Of a DNA stretch of 46,219 bases, positions 1 through 8,569 are shown piece by piece (within the stretch, counting starts at the first letter, position 1; every line of letters starts with the position of its first letter). A model generated the notes under the pieces. The model searched no databases and had not been told where the DNA came from. It worked only from the letters and a program-made list of their open reading frames with translations. Origin of the DNA: an uncultured Eubacteriales bacterium (lineage in GTDB: Bacteria; Bacillota; Clostridia; Christensenellales; CAG-314); contig CARAIG010000004.1 in the NCBI GenBank assembly GCA_948938605.1, positions 1-46,219 of the forward strand, given 5' to 3'. The position numbers were made by a program, and so were the translations under genes.

Positions 1-24
1 TTATTTATAACAACGATAACATTT

Positions 25-62
25 AAAAAAGTCTTTTCCTAAACAACAGGAAAAGACTTTTT
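25..62. terminator. Rho-independent terminator of a gene left of the window
   Basis: A perfect inverted repeat (arms AAGTCTTTTCCT and AGGAAAAGACTT, 7-base loop) is followed by a T tract and preceded by an A tract, so it could work in both directions. No gene to its left is in the window. Confidence 0.8.
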
Positions 63-122
63 CTACCTATAATTTATCCTATATTTTGTTTTGGTGAACG
101 GTGATTTTTTTTGAAAACAGTA

Positions 123-151
123 TTGACAATAAGTTTTTTAGCGGTTATACT
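123..151 (+). promoter_or_regulatory. Sigma-A-type promoter of the ABC ATPase gene
   Basis: TTGACA (123-128), a 17-base spacer and TATACT (146-151). Transcription should begin near 158, giving a leader of about 100 bases before the ATG at 262. Confidence 0.75.
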
Positions 152-261
152 TAATACTGTATATGTCTGCACGTTGCTCGTCGGACAAAAATTTGCACGT
201 ATTTTGCGTCAAGGCGCATAGTTACGCTGTACAAACACTAATTAAAAATTCGGAGGAAAAA

Positions 262-2160
262 ATGGCTAGTTTACAACTCAACCACATTTATAAGGTTTAT
301 CCCAACGGAGTAAAAGCGGTTAACGATTTTACAATGGATATTGCCGACAAGGAATTTATTGTATTTGTAGGACCGTCCGGCTGCGGTAAATCTACAACTT
401 TGCGTATGATTGCGGGCTTGGAAGAAATAACCGCGGGCGAGTTGCGCATAGGGGACAACGTCGTCAACGACGTCGAGCCTAAGGACCGCGATATCGCAAT
501 GGTTTTCCAAAACTACGCGCTGTATCCGCATATGACCGTTTACGAAAATATGGCGTTCGGTCTTAAACTGCGTAAAATGCCCAAGGAAGAAATCGACGCC
601 CGCGTAAAGGAAGCGGCAAAAATCCTTGGCATTACGGAATACCTTGACCGCAAACCCAAGGCAATGAGCGGCGGACAACGTCAGCGCGTTGCATTAGGAC
701 GCGCAATTGTGCGCGAACCCAAAGTTTTCCTTTTGGACGAACCCTTGTCCAACTTGGACGCAAAACTGCGTACCGCAATGCGTTCGGAAATAAGCAAACT
801 CCACCACAAATTGCAAACCACCTTTATTTACGTTACTCACGACCAAGTAGAAGCGATGACTATGGGTACGCGTATTGTGGTAATGAAGGACGGCTTTATT
901 CAACAAATAGACAGCCCCCGCAATTTGTACAATTATCCTTGCAACAAGTTTGTTGCGGGCTTCATAGGAACGCCGCAAATGAACTTCTTTGAAGGCACTC
1001 TTACCAAAAAGGGCGAAAAAGTAACCGTAGCGTTAGACAACACATCGGTAAGTTTGTCTGCGCCTGCGTCCATATTCAACAAAGCCAACCCCGATTATTT
1101 GGACGGCAGCAAAAAGGTAATTATAGGTTTGCGCGCCGAACACATTTCGGTAGACCCTGCGCTTTACCCCTACAAGGCTAAGTGCCGCGTGTCCCACACC
1201 GAGGAATTGGGCACCGATTGCCAAGTCTATGCCGACTTCAACACCGAAAGCGAAGATATGGTTTCGGAAAGCCCCACACGCGTCATTGTAAAAGCTCCTG
1301 CGGGCAGTTTTTACGAAGTCGACCAAGTTATCGAAGTGTCGCTCGATTTGTCGCATATTCACGTGTTTGACGCCGAAACGGAAGATACAATCGCTCCGCG
1401 TATTCCCGCTCAAATTACTGTCGACGGCAAGGTTAAATCGGGCAAGCTTACAATGCTGGGTACCACAATTCAACTTCCCCCTGCAATCCAAGTTGCCGAC
1501 GGCGCTTACGGCGTAGTTATTCCTACGGCGGCAATCGGTTTAAACGGAACAATTCCCGCCGAAGTCGTTGCGGAAGAAAAAGTAAATACCGACCGTCTTA
1601 TTCACTTAAACGTAGGCGGCAAAGTTTTGTTTGCATTGGCTAACGCCGACGAAAAAATCGGTAAAACTGCAAACGTCGCTATCGACTTAAAACAAATTTC
1701 ATTGTGCGCAGAAGGCGCCGTAGTAGCTTCCGCATTAAACTGCGTCAACAGCCTTGCGGGCAAAATAAGCAAGCACAAGATAGTTGTGGAAAAGGAAGTA
1801 AAGGGCAAAATGAAAAAAGTCAACGACCTTGCGTTTACTTTGGACGTTGCAAATGCCACCTTCGATTGCTCCCGTACGCTTGCATTGCGTTTGGTTAACG
1901 GCGGCGGACAGGACATCTTCAACAAGGCGTTGGAATTTAAGTTTAGTCCGTACGACGTAACGCTTGCCGAACAAGGCGTTGAAGCAACCGTTGAAAGCGT
2001 TGTAGATTACGGCGCGGAAACGTTTGCGGTATGCAAAGTGGGGGATGCCGTCATCAACGTGTCCGTACCTAAGGACTTTGCCGAACAGTCGGTAAAATTA
2101 GCGCTTGACGTAGATAAACTTGCAATCATTGAAACTGCTCGCGCAATTCGTTTGGCGTAA
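262..2160 (+). CDS. MsmK/UgpC/MalK-type sugar ABC transporter ATPase with a duplicated C-terminal regulatory domain
   Basis: This is the ATP-hydrolysing subunit of a carbohydrate importer (CUT1 family) and would act at the inner face of the membrane with permeases encoded elsewhere. Residues 1-235 are the nucleotide-binding domain: Walker A GPSGCGKST, signature MSGGQRQR, Walker B VFLLDEPLSNLD and switch histidine in VTHDQ. Residues about 235-370 are the usual MalK OB/TOBE region. A further stretch of about 260 residues, rich in short beta strands, follows; its last part again looks TOBE-like (a glycine-rich turn, then LALDVDKLAII). Usual family length is about 370, here 632. I chose the ATG at 262 because GGAGG lies 5 bases upstream; an in-frame ATG at 163 starts only about 5 bases after the predicted transcription start and has no ribosome site. 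It is a single-gene unit with its own promoter and terminator, which fits a shared ATPase serving several sugar transporters. Confidence 0.9.
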   Translation: MASLQLNHIYKVYPNGVKAVNDFTMDIADKEFIVFVGPSGCGKSTTLRMIAGLEEITAGELRIGDNVVNDVEPKDRDIAMVFQNYALYPHMTVYENMAFGLKLRKMPKEEIDARVKEAAKILGITEYLDRKPKAMSGGQRQRVALGRAIVREPKVFLLDEPLSNLDAKLRTAMRSEISKLHHKLQTTFIYVTHDQVEAMTMGTRIVVMKDGFIQQIDSPRNLYNYPCNKFVAGFIGTPQMNFFEGTLTKKGEKVTVALDNTSVSLSAPASIFNKANPDYLDGSKKVIIGLRAEHISVDPALYPYKAKCRVSHTEELGTDCQVYADFNTESEDMVSESPTRVIVKAPAGSFYEVDQVIEVSLDLSHIHVFDAETEDTIAPRIPAQITVDGKVKSGKLTMLGTTIQLPPAIQVADGAYGVVIPTAAIGLNGTIPAEVVAEEKVNTDRLIHLNVGGKVLFALANADEKIGKTANVAIDLKQISLCAEGAVVASALNCVNSLAGKISKHKIVVEKEVKGKMKKVNDLAFTLDVANATFDCSRTLALRLVNGGGQDIFNKALEFKFSPYDVTLAEQGVEATVESVVDYGAETFAVCKVGDAVINVSVPKDFAEQSVKLALDVDKLAIIETARAIRLA

Positions 2161-2182
2161 AAGTAATATTATATAGTCGACT

Positions 2183-2221
2183 AAGGACTTTTCGAATAAT
2201 CTGTTCGTAAAGTCCTTTTTT
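2183..2221 (+). terminator. Rho-independent terminator after the ABC ATPase
   Basis: Arms AAGGACTTT and AAAGTCCTT around a short loop containing a second pairing (TCGAA/TTCG), followed by a run of T. Confidence 0.85.
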
Positions 2222-2633
2222 ATTAAACTTATATTGCGCTTAAACTTTACAACGTTTTAATTTCACGTTGTAGTGTAGGAATTATTGCTTTGCAAATATT
2301 AGTGAAAAAAAGTTTTTATAACTAATAAATTTGTCACTATGCTCCGCATATAAAAAATTTTTGTTTTTTTGTTTTATGTGTAATATATTGCTTATTTCTT
2401 GTATCTATACATTGACAAGCAAATACGTAAATTGGATGAAGTAATATAAACTAGCAACTTATTATTGCTAGCCGCAATTAGATATAATAACCGTTGTTGA
2501 ATATGTTATTAAATATTGTAAAAGCCAAATGGATGCGTCAATCGGCTTTCAATGTTAACTAACATATGCCTAAATTGACTTAACAAATGCAAAACATTTG
2601 TGAAGTAATATATTGAAAAGGAGAACTTGTAGT
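2222..2633. other. AT-rich intergenic region with inverted repeats, no gene
   Basis: About 410 bases, clearly more AT-rich than its flanks. It holds a 7-bp inverted repeat CTAGCAA...TTGCTAG (2451-2471), AAAGCC...GGCTTT (2521-2549) and CAAATG...CATTTG (2584-2600). TTGACA at 2412 and TTGACT at 2575 have no well-spaced -10 partner. The string GAAGTAATATA occurs near 2437 and again near 2602, the second copy just before the ribosome site of the next gene. I see no open frame with a ribosome site. Confidence 0.5.
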
Positions 2634-3638
2634 ATGACAACAACAATGAAAAAGCAACTTTTAGCAGCATCGGTAATCCTAATTGCGATCATTGCTATCG
2701 TTTGCGCATTTGTGCCCCAATTTGCATTTGCGCAGGAAAACCCATATTCCCAATATTTTAGCGGCGGGGACGGAAGTACTTCAAATCCTTTTCGTATAAC
2801 AAACGAAGCGGAACTTAGGCATATTAACGATACCCGCAGAGAAGAAGACGGATTTTATTATGTGGATTATTCGTTTGAATTAATAAACGATATTACTTTG
2901 ACTTATGATTGGCAGCCCGTAAGCGGCTATTTTAGGGGAGTGTTTGACGGAAACAACAAAACAATCAATAATATGAAATTAAACGCTTCCGCCAAGGACT
3001 ATTGCGGCTTTTTTGAAATAATAGAAGGCGGAACCGTTAAAAACCTTAGATTCAGTGATGCGAAAATTATATGCAATAATACAAGCGAACTCGGAGATAT
3101 AGGCATAATAGTCGGCTTAAATTACGGAACCATTACAAATTGCACAGTAAGCGGAACTATTACGGCAAACAACGGTTATAACTGTAATATAGGCGGCATA
3201 TGCGGCTCTACTTACAGCGGATATATAAACAAATGTATAAGCTCTGTTAATATTACGGGTGCGGGGAATATAGGCGGCATTGCAGGGCTTGCCACAACAG
3301 GTCGAATTTACGATTGCAATTTATTTGAGGGCAGTAAAATCGAATATTATTACAATACTGTTAACGGTTGTGTCGGCGGAATAGTCGGCAAAGCAAAAGC
3401 AACTACCAATATTCAATTTTGCATTAACTTCGGAGATATTAAATACAGTAGCGGTCAAAGCAACAATAAAAATATTCAACCCTGTATGGGGCAAATTGTC
3501 GGGGAACTCAATAAATCCGTTGCTGTAAACAATGAATCTAGCGGTAGTACCGATTATTCAAATTTGAAAAAACTGTTTTTAAGTACAAATCAATTGGCAT
3601 ATTGTTCGAACGGGGACGTCGGACGCACTATATCTTAA
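2634..3638 (+). CDS. Secreted GLUG-motif-like surface protein
   Basis: A 334-residue exported protein. Residues 1-34 form a signal peptide: KK near the start, a hydrophobic stretch, and an AFA-type cleavage site before QENPYSQ. The rest is a beta-helix-like repeat region with NxGxI/GGIxG turns (NIGGICG, NIGGIAG, CVGGIVG) of the kind seen in GLUG-motif proteins of IgA-peptidase-like and other surface proteins. No sortase LPxTG motif, transmembrane anchor or lipobox is visible, so it is probably released or loosely wall-bound. The ATG at 2634 lies 10 bases after AAAAGGAG; an upstream TTG at 2613 would overlap that site. The next gene, an ABC exporter, starts 17 bases after the stop, so the two are probably co-transcribed. 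Molecular role unknown. Confidence 0.7.
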   Translation: MTTTMKKQLLAASVILIAIIAIVCAFVPQFAFAQENPYSQYFSGGDGSTSNPFRITNEAELRHINDTRREEDGFYYVDYSFELINDITLTYDWQPVSGYFRGVFDGNNKTINNMKLNASAKDYCGFFEIIEGGTVKNLRFSDAKIICNNTSELGDIGIIVGLNYGTITNCTVSGTITANNGYNCNIGGICGSTYSGYINKCISSVNITGAGNIGGIAGLATTGRIYDCNLFEGSKIEYYYNTVNGCVGGIVGKAKATTNIQFCINFGDIKYSSGQSNNKNIQPCMGQIVGELNKSVAVNNESSGSTDYSNLKKLFLSTNQLAYCSNGDVGRTIS

Positions 3639-3655
3639 TAGTAACAGGTGATATT

Positions 3656-6097
3656 ATGATTACGCTTAACAACGTCGGTAAAACGTACGTATCTAAAAAT
3701 AAAAACAAAGTCGAAGCGTTAAAGGGTGTAAGTTTCGAATTGAGTTCAAGCGGTATGACCTTTATACTGGGTAAAAGCGGCAGCGGAAAATCTACGTTAT
3801 TGAATTTGTTGGGCGGCATCGACCGCCCTACGTTCGGCAGCATAAGCATAGATAACGTCGATACTCAATCGTTTACGCAAAAAGATTACGAAAGTTACCG
3901 TAACGGATATGTCGGTTTTGTTTTTCAGGAATACAATTTGTTGGATGACTTCAACGTAAAGGAAAACATAGCTTTAGCGTTGCAGTTGACTAAGGACATT
4001 GACGTTGAACAAAAGGTAATTCAAGCGTTAAAGCAAGTGGAGTTAACCGAGGAGTATTTAACCCGTCGCGTAGGCGAACTGTCAGGCGGTGAAAAGCAAC
4101 GCGTGGCAATTGCCCGCGCAATAGTAAAGGACAGCAAACTGATACTGGCGGACGAACCTACCGGCAATTTAGACAGCGAAACGGGCAAAAGCATATGGAA
4201 TATACTTAAAACGTTATCACAAACGCACCTTGTAGTAACCGTCACTCACGACAGGGAAAGCGCGGAACTTTACGCCGACCGAATAATCGAAATAGCCGAC
4301 GGTAAAGTAGTTTCGGATAGTTGCAAAAACGAAGTTAGCACCGACGATGCAACTGCTTGGCAAAAGCTTAATCAATCGAGTCGCTTGCCTTTTAAGTTGC
4401 GGTTAAAAATGGCTTACAACAATTTAAATCTGCGCAAGGGTAAAACGGTGAGCGTTGTTTTGGTGGCTATTTTTACAATACTGTCGATGCTGATTGTTCA
4501 AATGGGCGTTTGCTTTTCCCCCGAAAGAGCCATAGCCGACTACATTACGGATAACGGCGTGGATTATATTACCGTAGGGCAAAGCTATTATCTCAAAAAA
4601 GACGGGGGATTTATGTCTAGCAATAGTAAACCGCTTTACCCAAGTACGGAAAAGTACATAGCGCAAAACGCTAGATATATCAAAAACAACATAATAGAAA
4701 GCAAGCAAGACATATTGGATATGGGGTTGACTTTTGTCGGCGAGGCTTTGGAGCTCGATGATGAATCCTTTTACGGAACGGTCGATTGGTATAATCAAAA
4801 ATGCGGTATAGGGCTGGTGGAAATCGACGGTGAATACGTAACGATAGTAAAAGAACTGCATTCTATGGAAAGCCTCGTCGGCAAAAAAATACGTAACGAT
4901 TGGAGTGCTACCGATGAATATATATTAGCCGGCATTGTAGATACCGGCAAAGTTACTAATCCGTCGGTATTTACACAGCGTAATAATACATTTTGCAATA
5001 AAAATTTTAAAGGTCACCATTATGGTTATAGTTCAACGTTTAATGATGATAACGGCGATAGAATCAATCGCGATATAAAAATGCGTTTGGACGGACGTCC
5101 GTACGACGACGAATTTTCGCTTAGCGATGAAAATTGTTTGCGTAATAATACTATATTAACCGCCGACGGGATACGGGAACAAAATTATTACGCCGACGGG
5201 TTCGAACTTGCCGAAAACGAAATAGTCCTTACGTATTCGTTATTTGCTCAGCTGTTTGGCGGTAATTCCAAGGATTACTATATCGATTTCGACAAAAACG
5301 AAGTGCGCAATATGCCGTCGCAAATAGGACAAATGTACGATTTGAAATTTTATTCGTACGATAACGGCGAATTGCTATTTGACTGCGGCAAGGTAAAAAT
5401 AGTCGGCATTACTTTTAACAAAGCAGAATTTAACGATAACAAATATAAAATTTGGCTTAACTCCGACATATGTCGACACGTCCGTAGGACTATAATGCCT
5501 GCCGATATATTGATACAAAGCAGTTCTGTGGCAAATATGCGCGAATTTTTAACAACTTTAAGGCGTGAATATATGGTTGCGACATTAAATGCAGGTCAAA
5601 TTGCGTTAATAGACACCACTATAAGCGGACACGAATTTACAGATGCGACGGGGGAATTTTATGCGTTTGAATTGACGGTATATTCCGTTTCGCCCATATT
5701 GCTTGCTGTATGCGCAACATTGGCGGTGGTGCTTGTTTTGTTGGTAATAAACCTTGTGTCGTTTAGTATAACCAGCCGAAAAAGGGAAATAGGCATACTT
5801 TCCGCCGTAGGTGCATCCAACAAAGACATCACAGGGAGTTTTTTATTGGAAACCGCTATAATTGCGACGATTAGTTTTATTTTAACGCTTGCGCTGTCGT
5901 TTGTACTGATTGCAGTGTTAAACTTACTGTTAAGCCGAGCCGAGAATATAAGTATAACTTTGCCGCTTTTGAGCTTTGATATATTGTCGTTTGCGATACT
6001 CGTTTTTGCTTCGTTCGGCTTGATGATGATAGCAACTTTGATCCCTATCCGCAAAATAATCAAACTTAAACCTATTGACGCTATACGCGCGTTGTAG
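3656..6097 (+). CDS. ABC transporter with fused ATPase and FtsX-like permease (MacB/bacitracin-resistance type)
   Basis: An 813-residue fusion of an ATPase and a permease. Residues 1-225 are the ATPase: Walker A GKSGSGKST, Q-loop FQEYN, signature LSGGEKQR, Walker B LILADEPTG and VTHDR. One membrane span follows at about 275-295, then a large extracytoplasmic domain of about 360 residues, then three C-terminal spans of FtsX type with the conserved REIGILSAVGAS loop and the ending IIKLKPIDAIRAL. This class (MacB, LolCDE, BceAB-like) moves peptides or lipoproteins by mechanotransmission rather than by a classic channel. AGGTGA lies 5 bases before the ATG at 3656. It follows the secreted GLUG-type protein by 17 bases, but whether it handles that protein is unknown. 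No two-component system or membrane-fusion partner is adjacent. Confidence 0.85.
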   Translation: MITLNNVGKTYVSKNKNKVEALKGVSFELSSSGMTFILGKSGSGKSTLLNLLGGIDRPTFGSISIDNVDTQSFTQKDYESYRNGYVGFVFQEYNLLDDFNVKENIALALQLTKDIDVEQKVIQALKQVELTEEYLTRRVGELSGGEKQRVAIARAIVKDSKLILADEPTGNLDSETGKSIWNILKTLSQTHLVVTVTHDRESAELYADRIIEIADGKVVSDSCKNEVSTDDATAWQKLNQSSRLPFKLRLKMAYNNLNLRKGKTVSVVLVAIFTILSMLIVQMGVCFSPERAIADYITDNGVDYITVGQSYYLKKDGGFMSSNSKPLYPSTEKYIAQNARYIKNNIIESKQDILDMGLTFVGEALELDDESFYGTVDWYNQKCGIGLVEIDGEYVTIVKELHSMESLVGKKIRNDWSATDEYILAGIVDTGKVTNPSVFTQRNNTFCNKNFKGHHYGYSSTFNDDNGDRINRDIKMRLDGRPYDDEFSLSDENCLRNNTILTADGIREQNYYADGFELAENEIVLTYSLFAQLFGGNSKDYYIDFDKNEVRNMPSQIGQMYDLKFYSYDNGELLFDCGKVKIVGITFNKAEFNDNKYKIWLNSDICRHVRRTIMPADILIQSSSVANMREFLTTLRREYMVATLNAGQIALIDTTISGHEFTDATGEFYAFELTVYSVSPILLAVCATLAVVLVLLVINLVSFSITSRKREIGILSAVGASNKDITGSFLLETAIIATISFILTLALSFVLIAVLNLLLSRAENISITLPLLSFDILSFAILVFASFGLMMIATLIPIRKIIKLKPIDAIRAL

Positions 6098-6126
6098 CGT
6101 TAAATATGCAGTACTTACAGTAATAC

Positions 6127-6163
6127 AAAAAGGACGTTGGAAAAATATCCCAACGTCTTTTTG
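6127..6163 (+). terminator. Rho-independent terminator after the ABC exporter
   Basis: Arms GACGTTGG and CCAACGTC with a 7-base A/T loop and a T5 tail. It faces the minus-strand terminator a few bases downstream. Confidence 0.8.
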
Positions 6164-6168
6164 TAAAC

Positions 6169-6193
6169 AAAAAACCCCGCGATAGTCGCGTGG
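6169..6193 (-). terminator. Rho-independent terminator for uppP
   Basis: On the minus strand, CCACGCGA, loop CTA, TCGCGGGG (one mismatch) followed by T6. It lies about 140 bases past the uppP stop, back to back with the plus-strand terminator. Confidence 0.6.
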
Positions 6194-6334
6194 TTCAGTA
6201 AAGATTTGATCAGTGAAGTAGACAACAAACATCGGTGCTGTGATTTAGAATACGGTGTCGATTGCCTAATCATACTAAATTTAATACAAACCGTTTTATG
6301 TGTTTGTTAAATTAAAAACGCTTTTAATGTTTTG

Positions 6335-7096
6335 TTAAAGTATTATTAATGAAATTACCAACGGAATAACAAGATATATTGCAAAGGCAATCCAACTTTT
6401 GGTTTTTACTGCGCGCATTACCATATAAATCGACACAAGTCCGCTTACAAATGCGGTAAACACGCCTATTACTATACAGTACCAAGCAGGTATTACAAGG
6501 GCGGTGGTTGCCGCTTCGTAAATTTCCACAACGGCGCTTGCAAGTATTACAGGTATTGACAGCAAAAAGGAAAACTCTGCCGAATCGCTTGCGTTTAAGC
6601 CGAACAGTTTCATTACGGAAATGGTGCTGCCGCTGCGGGACAGTCCGGGGAATACCGCTATACCTTGCGTTACGCCCGTAATTACAATGGGCAGCCAACC
6701 GCTTTCGTCAAGGCGTAAGCGCGGTTTCGACAAAAATTGCGACAGTATTATCAACACAATGGTCAAGGCAAAACCCAGCGGCAACAAATTTTGCAACCAT
6801 ATTTCGGGGACGAACAGTTTTACAAGCAATGCCAAAGCAAACGTCGGTATGCTTGCCACAACCAAATATTTAAGTTTAGGGTTGCTTTTGGGGTGGCGTA
6901 ACGTTTGCCACAGATTTTTGCGCAAAGCAATTACCACCGCTAAAAGGGTGCCTAAATGCAGCATTACGTCGTAAAACAAACCCGCTTTTATGTCGAACAG
7001 CTTTTCCGCAAGCAAAAGGTGTCCGCTGCTGGATACGGGCAAAAATTCGGTAAAGCCTTGTAATAATCCTAAAAATATACTTTGCAGTATCGTCAT
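6335..7096 (-). CDS. uppP: Undecaprenyl-diphosphatase
   Basis: A membrane enzyme that dephosphorylates undecaprenyl pyrophosphate to recycle the lipid carrier for peptidoglycan and other wall polymers; its expression can raise bacitracin resistance. The length of 253 residues is near normal. Both active-site motifs of the BacA/UppP family are present: QGFTEFLPVSSSGH (residues 13-26) and PGLSRSGSTIS (150-160). About seven or eight hydrophobic segments fit the known fold. AAGGA lies 6 bases before the start. It is a single gene with its own promoter and terminator, convergent with the ABC exporter and divergent from ychF. Confidence 0.95.
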   Translation of the reverse strand: MTILQSIFLGLLQGFTEFLPVSSSGHLLLAEKLFDIKAGLFYDVMLHLGTLLAVVIALRKNLWQTLRHPKSNPKLKYLVVASIPTFALALLVKLFVPEIWLQNLLPLGFALTIVLIILSQFLSKPRLRLDESGWLPIVITGVTQGIAVFPGLSRSGSTISVMKLFGLNASDSAEFSFLLSIPVILASAVVEIYEAATTALVIPAWYCIVIGVFTAFVSGLVSIYMVMRAVKTKSWIAFAIYLVIPLVISLIIL

Positions 7097-7187
7097 AGTT
7101 ATTCCTTAATGTTTGTTGCTTTTTGCAAAAATAGTCTAACATATTTAAAACAGAGCAAAGTTATTTACTTTTGACGGCAAATATAGT

Positions 7188-7216
7188 ACAATATACCCTG
7201 TATAATTGTGTGTCAA
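7188..7216 (-). promoter_or_regulatory. Promoter of uppP
   Basis: On the minus strand, TTGACA (7211-7216), a 17-base spacer and TATTGT (7188-7193). The leader to uppP would be about 85 bases. Confidence 0.55.
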
Positions 7217-7363
7217 GCAGTATAAGTTTTGCAATGGTTTGTTGTTTTACGTTGTTGTCAAGCAATTATACACATTGCGTAAATTACGCATATATGCGCT
7301 TTGCAAGCAATACGCGCTATAACAATTGTACTCAATTTAACAAATTTTTAGACCGAGGTATAT

Positions 7364-8455
7364 ATGAAACTTGGAGTTGTAGGTTTGCCAAACGTCGGCA
7401 AAAGCACGCTTTTTAACGCAATAACGCAAGCGGGGGCGGAAATTGCCAACTATCCGTTTTGCACAATCGAACCTAACGTCGGCGTTGTTGCCGTTCCCGA
7501 CGAACGGCTAGACAAACTCGCCGCATTGTACGACAGCAAAAAAATAACCCCTACGTATTTGCGGTTTGTGGATATTGCGGGGCTTGTAAAAGGCGCGTCC
7601 CGCGGCGAAGGACTGGGCAACAAGTTTTTGTCGCATATACGCGAAGTAGACGCCATTGTCCACGTTGTGCGCTGTTTTGTAGACAGCAACGTTACTCACG
7701 TTTCGGACACAATCGATCCCGTAGCGGATATGACTACCATTAATTTGGAATTGATCCTTGCCGACATCGAAACGGTAACGGCGCGACTTAACAAAGCCGT
7801 CAATATGCAAAAGACGGGGGAAAAGAAGTACAAAATCGAAGCGGAATTGCTTAAAAGGATACTCGAACACTTGGAAAGCGAACAACCTGTACGCACAATG
7901 GAATTCGACGAAGACGAACAGGCAATGGTAGACGAAATGTTTTTGCTAACGGCAAAGCCCGTCATTTACGCCGCCAACATTGCCGAAAGCGATTTGGGAC
8001 AGCCCGAAAACGACCTTGTAAAAAAAGTTGCCGAGTACGCTGCAAAGGAAAACGCCGAAACGTTGGTTATTTGCGCCAAGGTGGAGGAGGAGCTGTCCCG
8101 TCTCGATCCTGACGAAAAGGCAATGTTCCTTGAAAGTTACGGCATTGCAGAAAGCGGTCTTAACCGCCTTGTCAAAAAGTGCTACAAGTTGCTGCATTTG
8201 GTAAGTTACCTTACCGCGGGCGAAAAGGAAACCCGCGCTTGGACCGTAACCGAAGGCACAAAGGCACCGCAGGCGGCAGGCAAAATTCACAGCGATTTCG
8301 AAAAAGGTTTTATCCGCGCGGAAATCGTCGATTACGAAACGATGTTGGAACTGGGCGGTTACAACCAAGCCAAGGAAAAAGGCAAGGTTCGCAGCGAAGG
8401 CAAGGAATACGTAATTAAAGACGGCGACGTAGTGCTGTTTAGATTTAACGTGTAA
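7364..8455 (+). CDS. ychF: YchF/OLA1-family ribosome-associated ATPase
   Basis: An Obg-related P-loop protein that prefers ATP over GTP and binds ribosomes. The 363 residues match the family. Visible motifs are the P-loop GLPNVGKST (7-15), the YPFCTIEPNVG switch region, DIAGLVKGASRGEGLGNKFL after the G3 motif, a helical insertion at about 130-200, and a C-terminal TGS domain ending in DGDVVLFRFNV. A GAGG ribosome site lies 8 bases before the ATG. The 5-prime gap of about 270 bases is shared with uppP; I could not place a convincing plus-strand promoter in it. Confidence 0.95.
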   Translation: MKLGVVGLPNVGKSTLFNAITQAGAEIANYPFCTIEPNVGVVAVPDERLDKLAALYDSKKITPTYLRFVDIAGLVKGASRGEGLGNKFLSHIREVDAIVHVVRCFVDSNVTHVSDTIDPVADMTTINLELILADIETVTARLNKAVNMQKTGEKKYKIEAELLKRILEHLESEQPVRTMEFDEDEQAMVDEMFLLTAKPVIYAANIAESDLGQPENDLVKKVAEYAAKENAETLVICAKVEEELSRLDPDEKAMFLESYGIAESGLNRLVKKCYKLLHLVSYLTAGEKETRAWTVTEGTKAPQAAGKIHSDFEKGFIRAEIVDYETMLELGGYNQAKEKGKVRSEGKEYVIKDGDVVLFRFNV

Positions 8456-8569
8456 CGTTGATTTCAAAGTTTAATTGTAAAAAACGTATTAACGCTAAAC
8501 GGATGTAAAAATGTTTAGTCAGCCATAGGATACCGATAGAGTATAATTAAAAACAAAGCAAGGTGCAGT

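Noticed and set aside
163..261. N-terminal extension of the ABC ATPase from the ATG at 163
   Set aside because: The start would lie about 5 bases after the predicted transcription start without a ribosome site, and the extra residues match no family sequence; ATG 262 has GGAGG.
5930..6232. 100-codon minus-strand frame over the end of the ABC exporter
   Set aside because: It overlaps a well-supported gene and two terminators.
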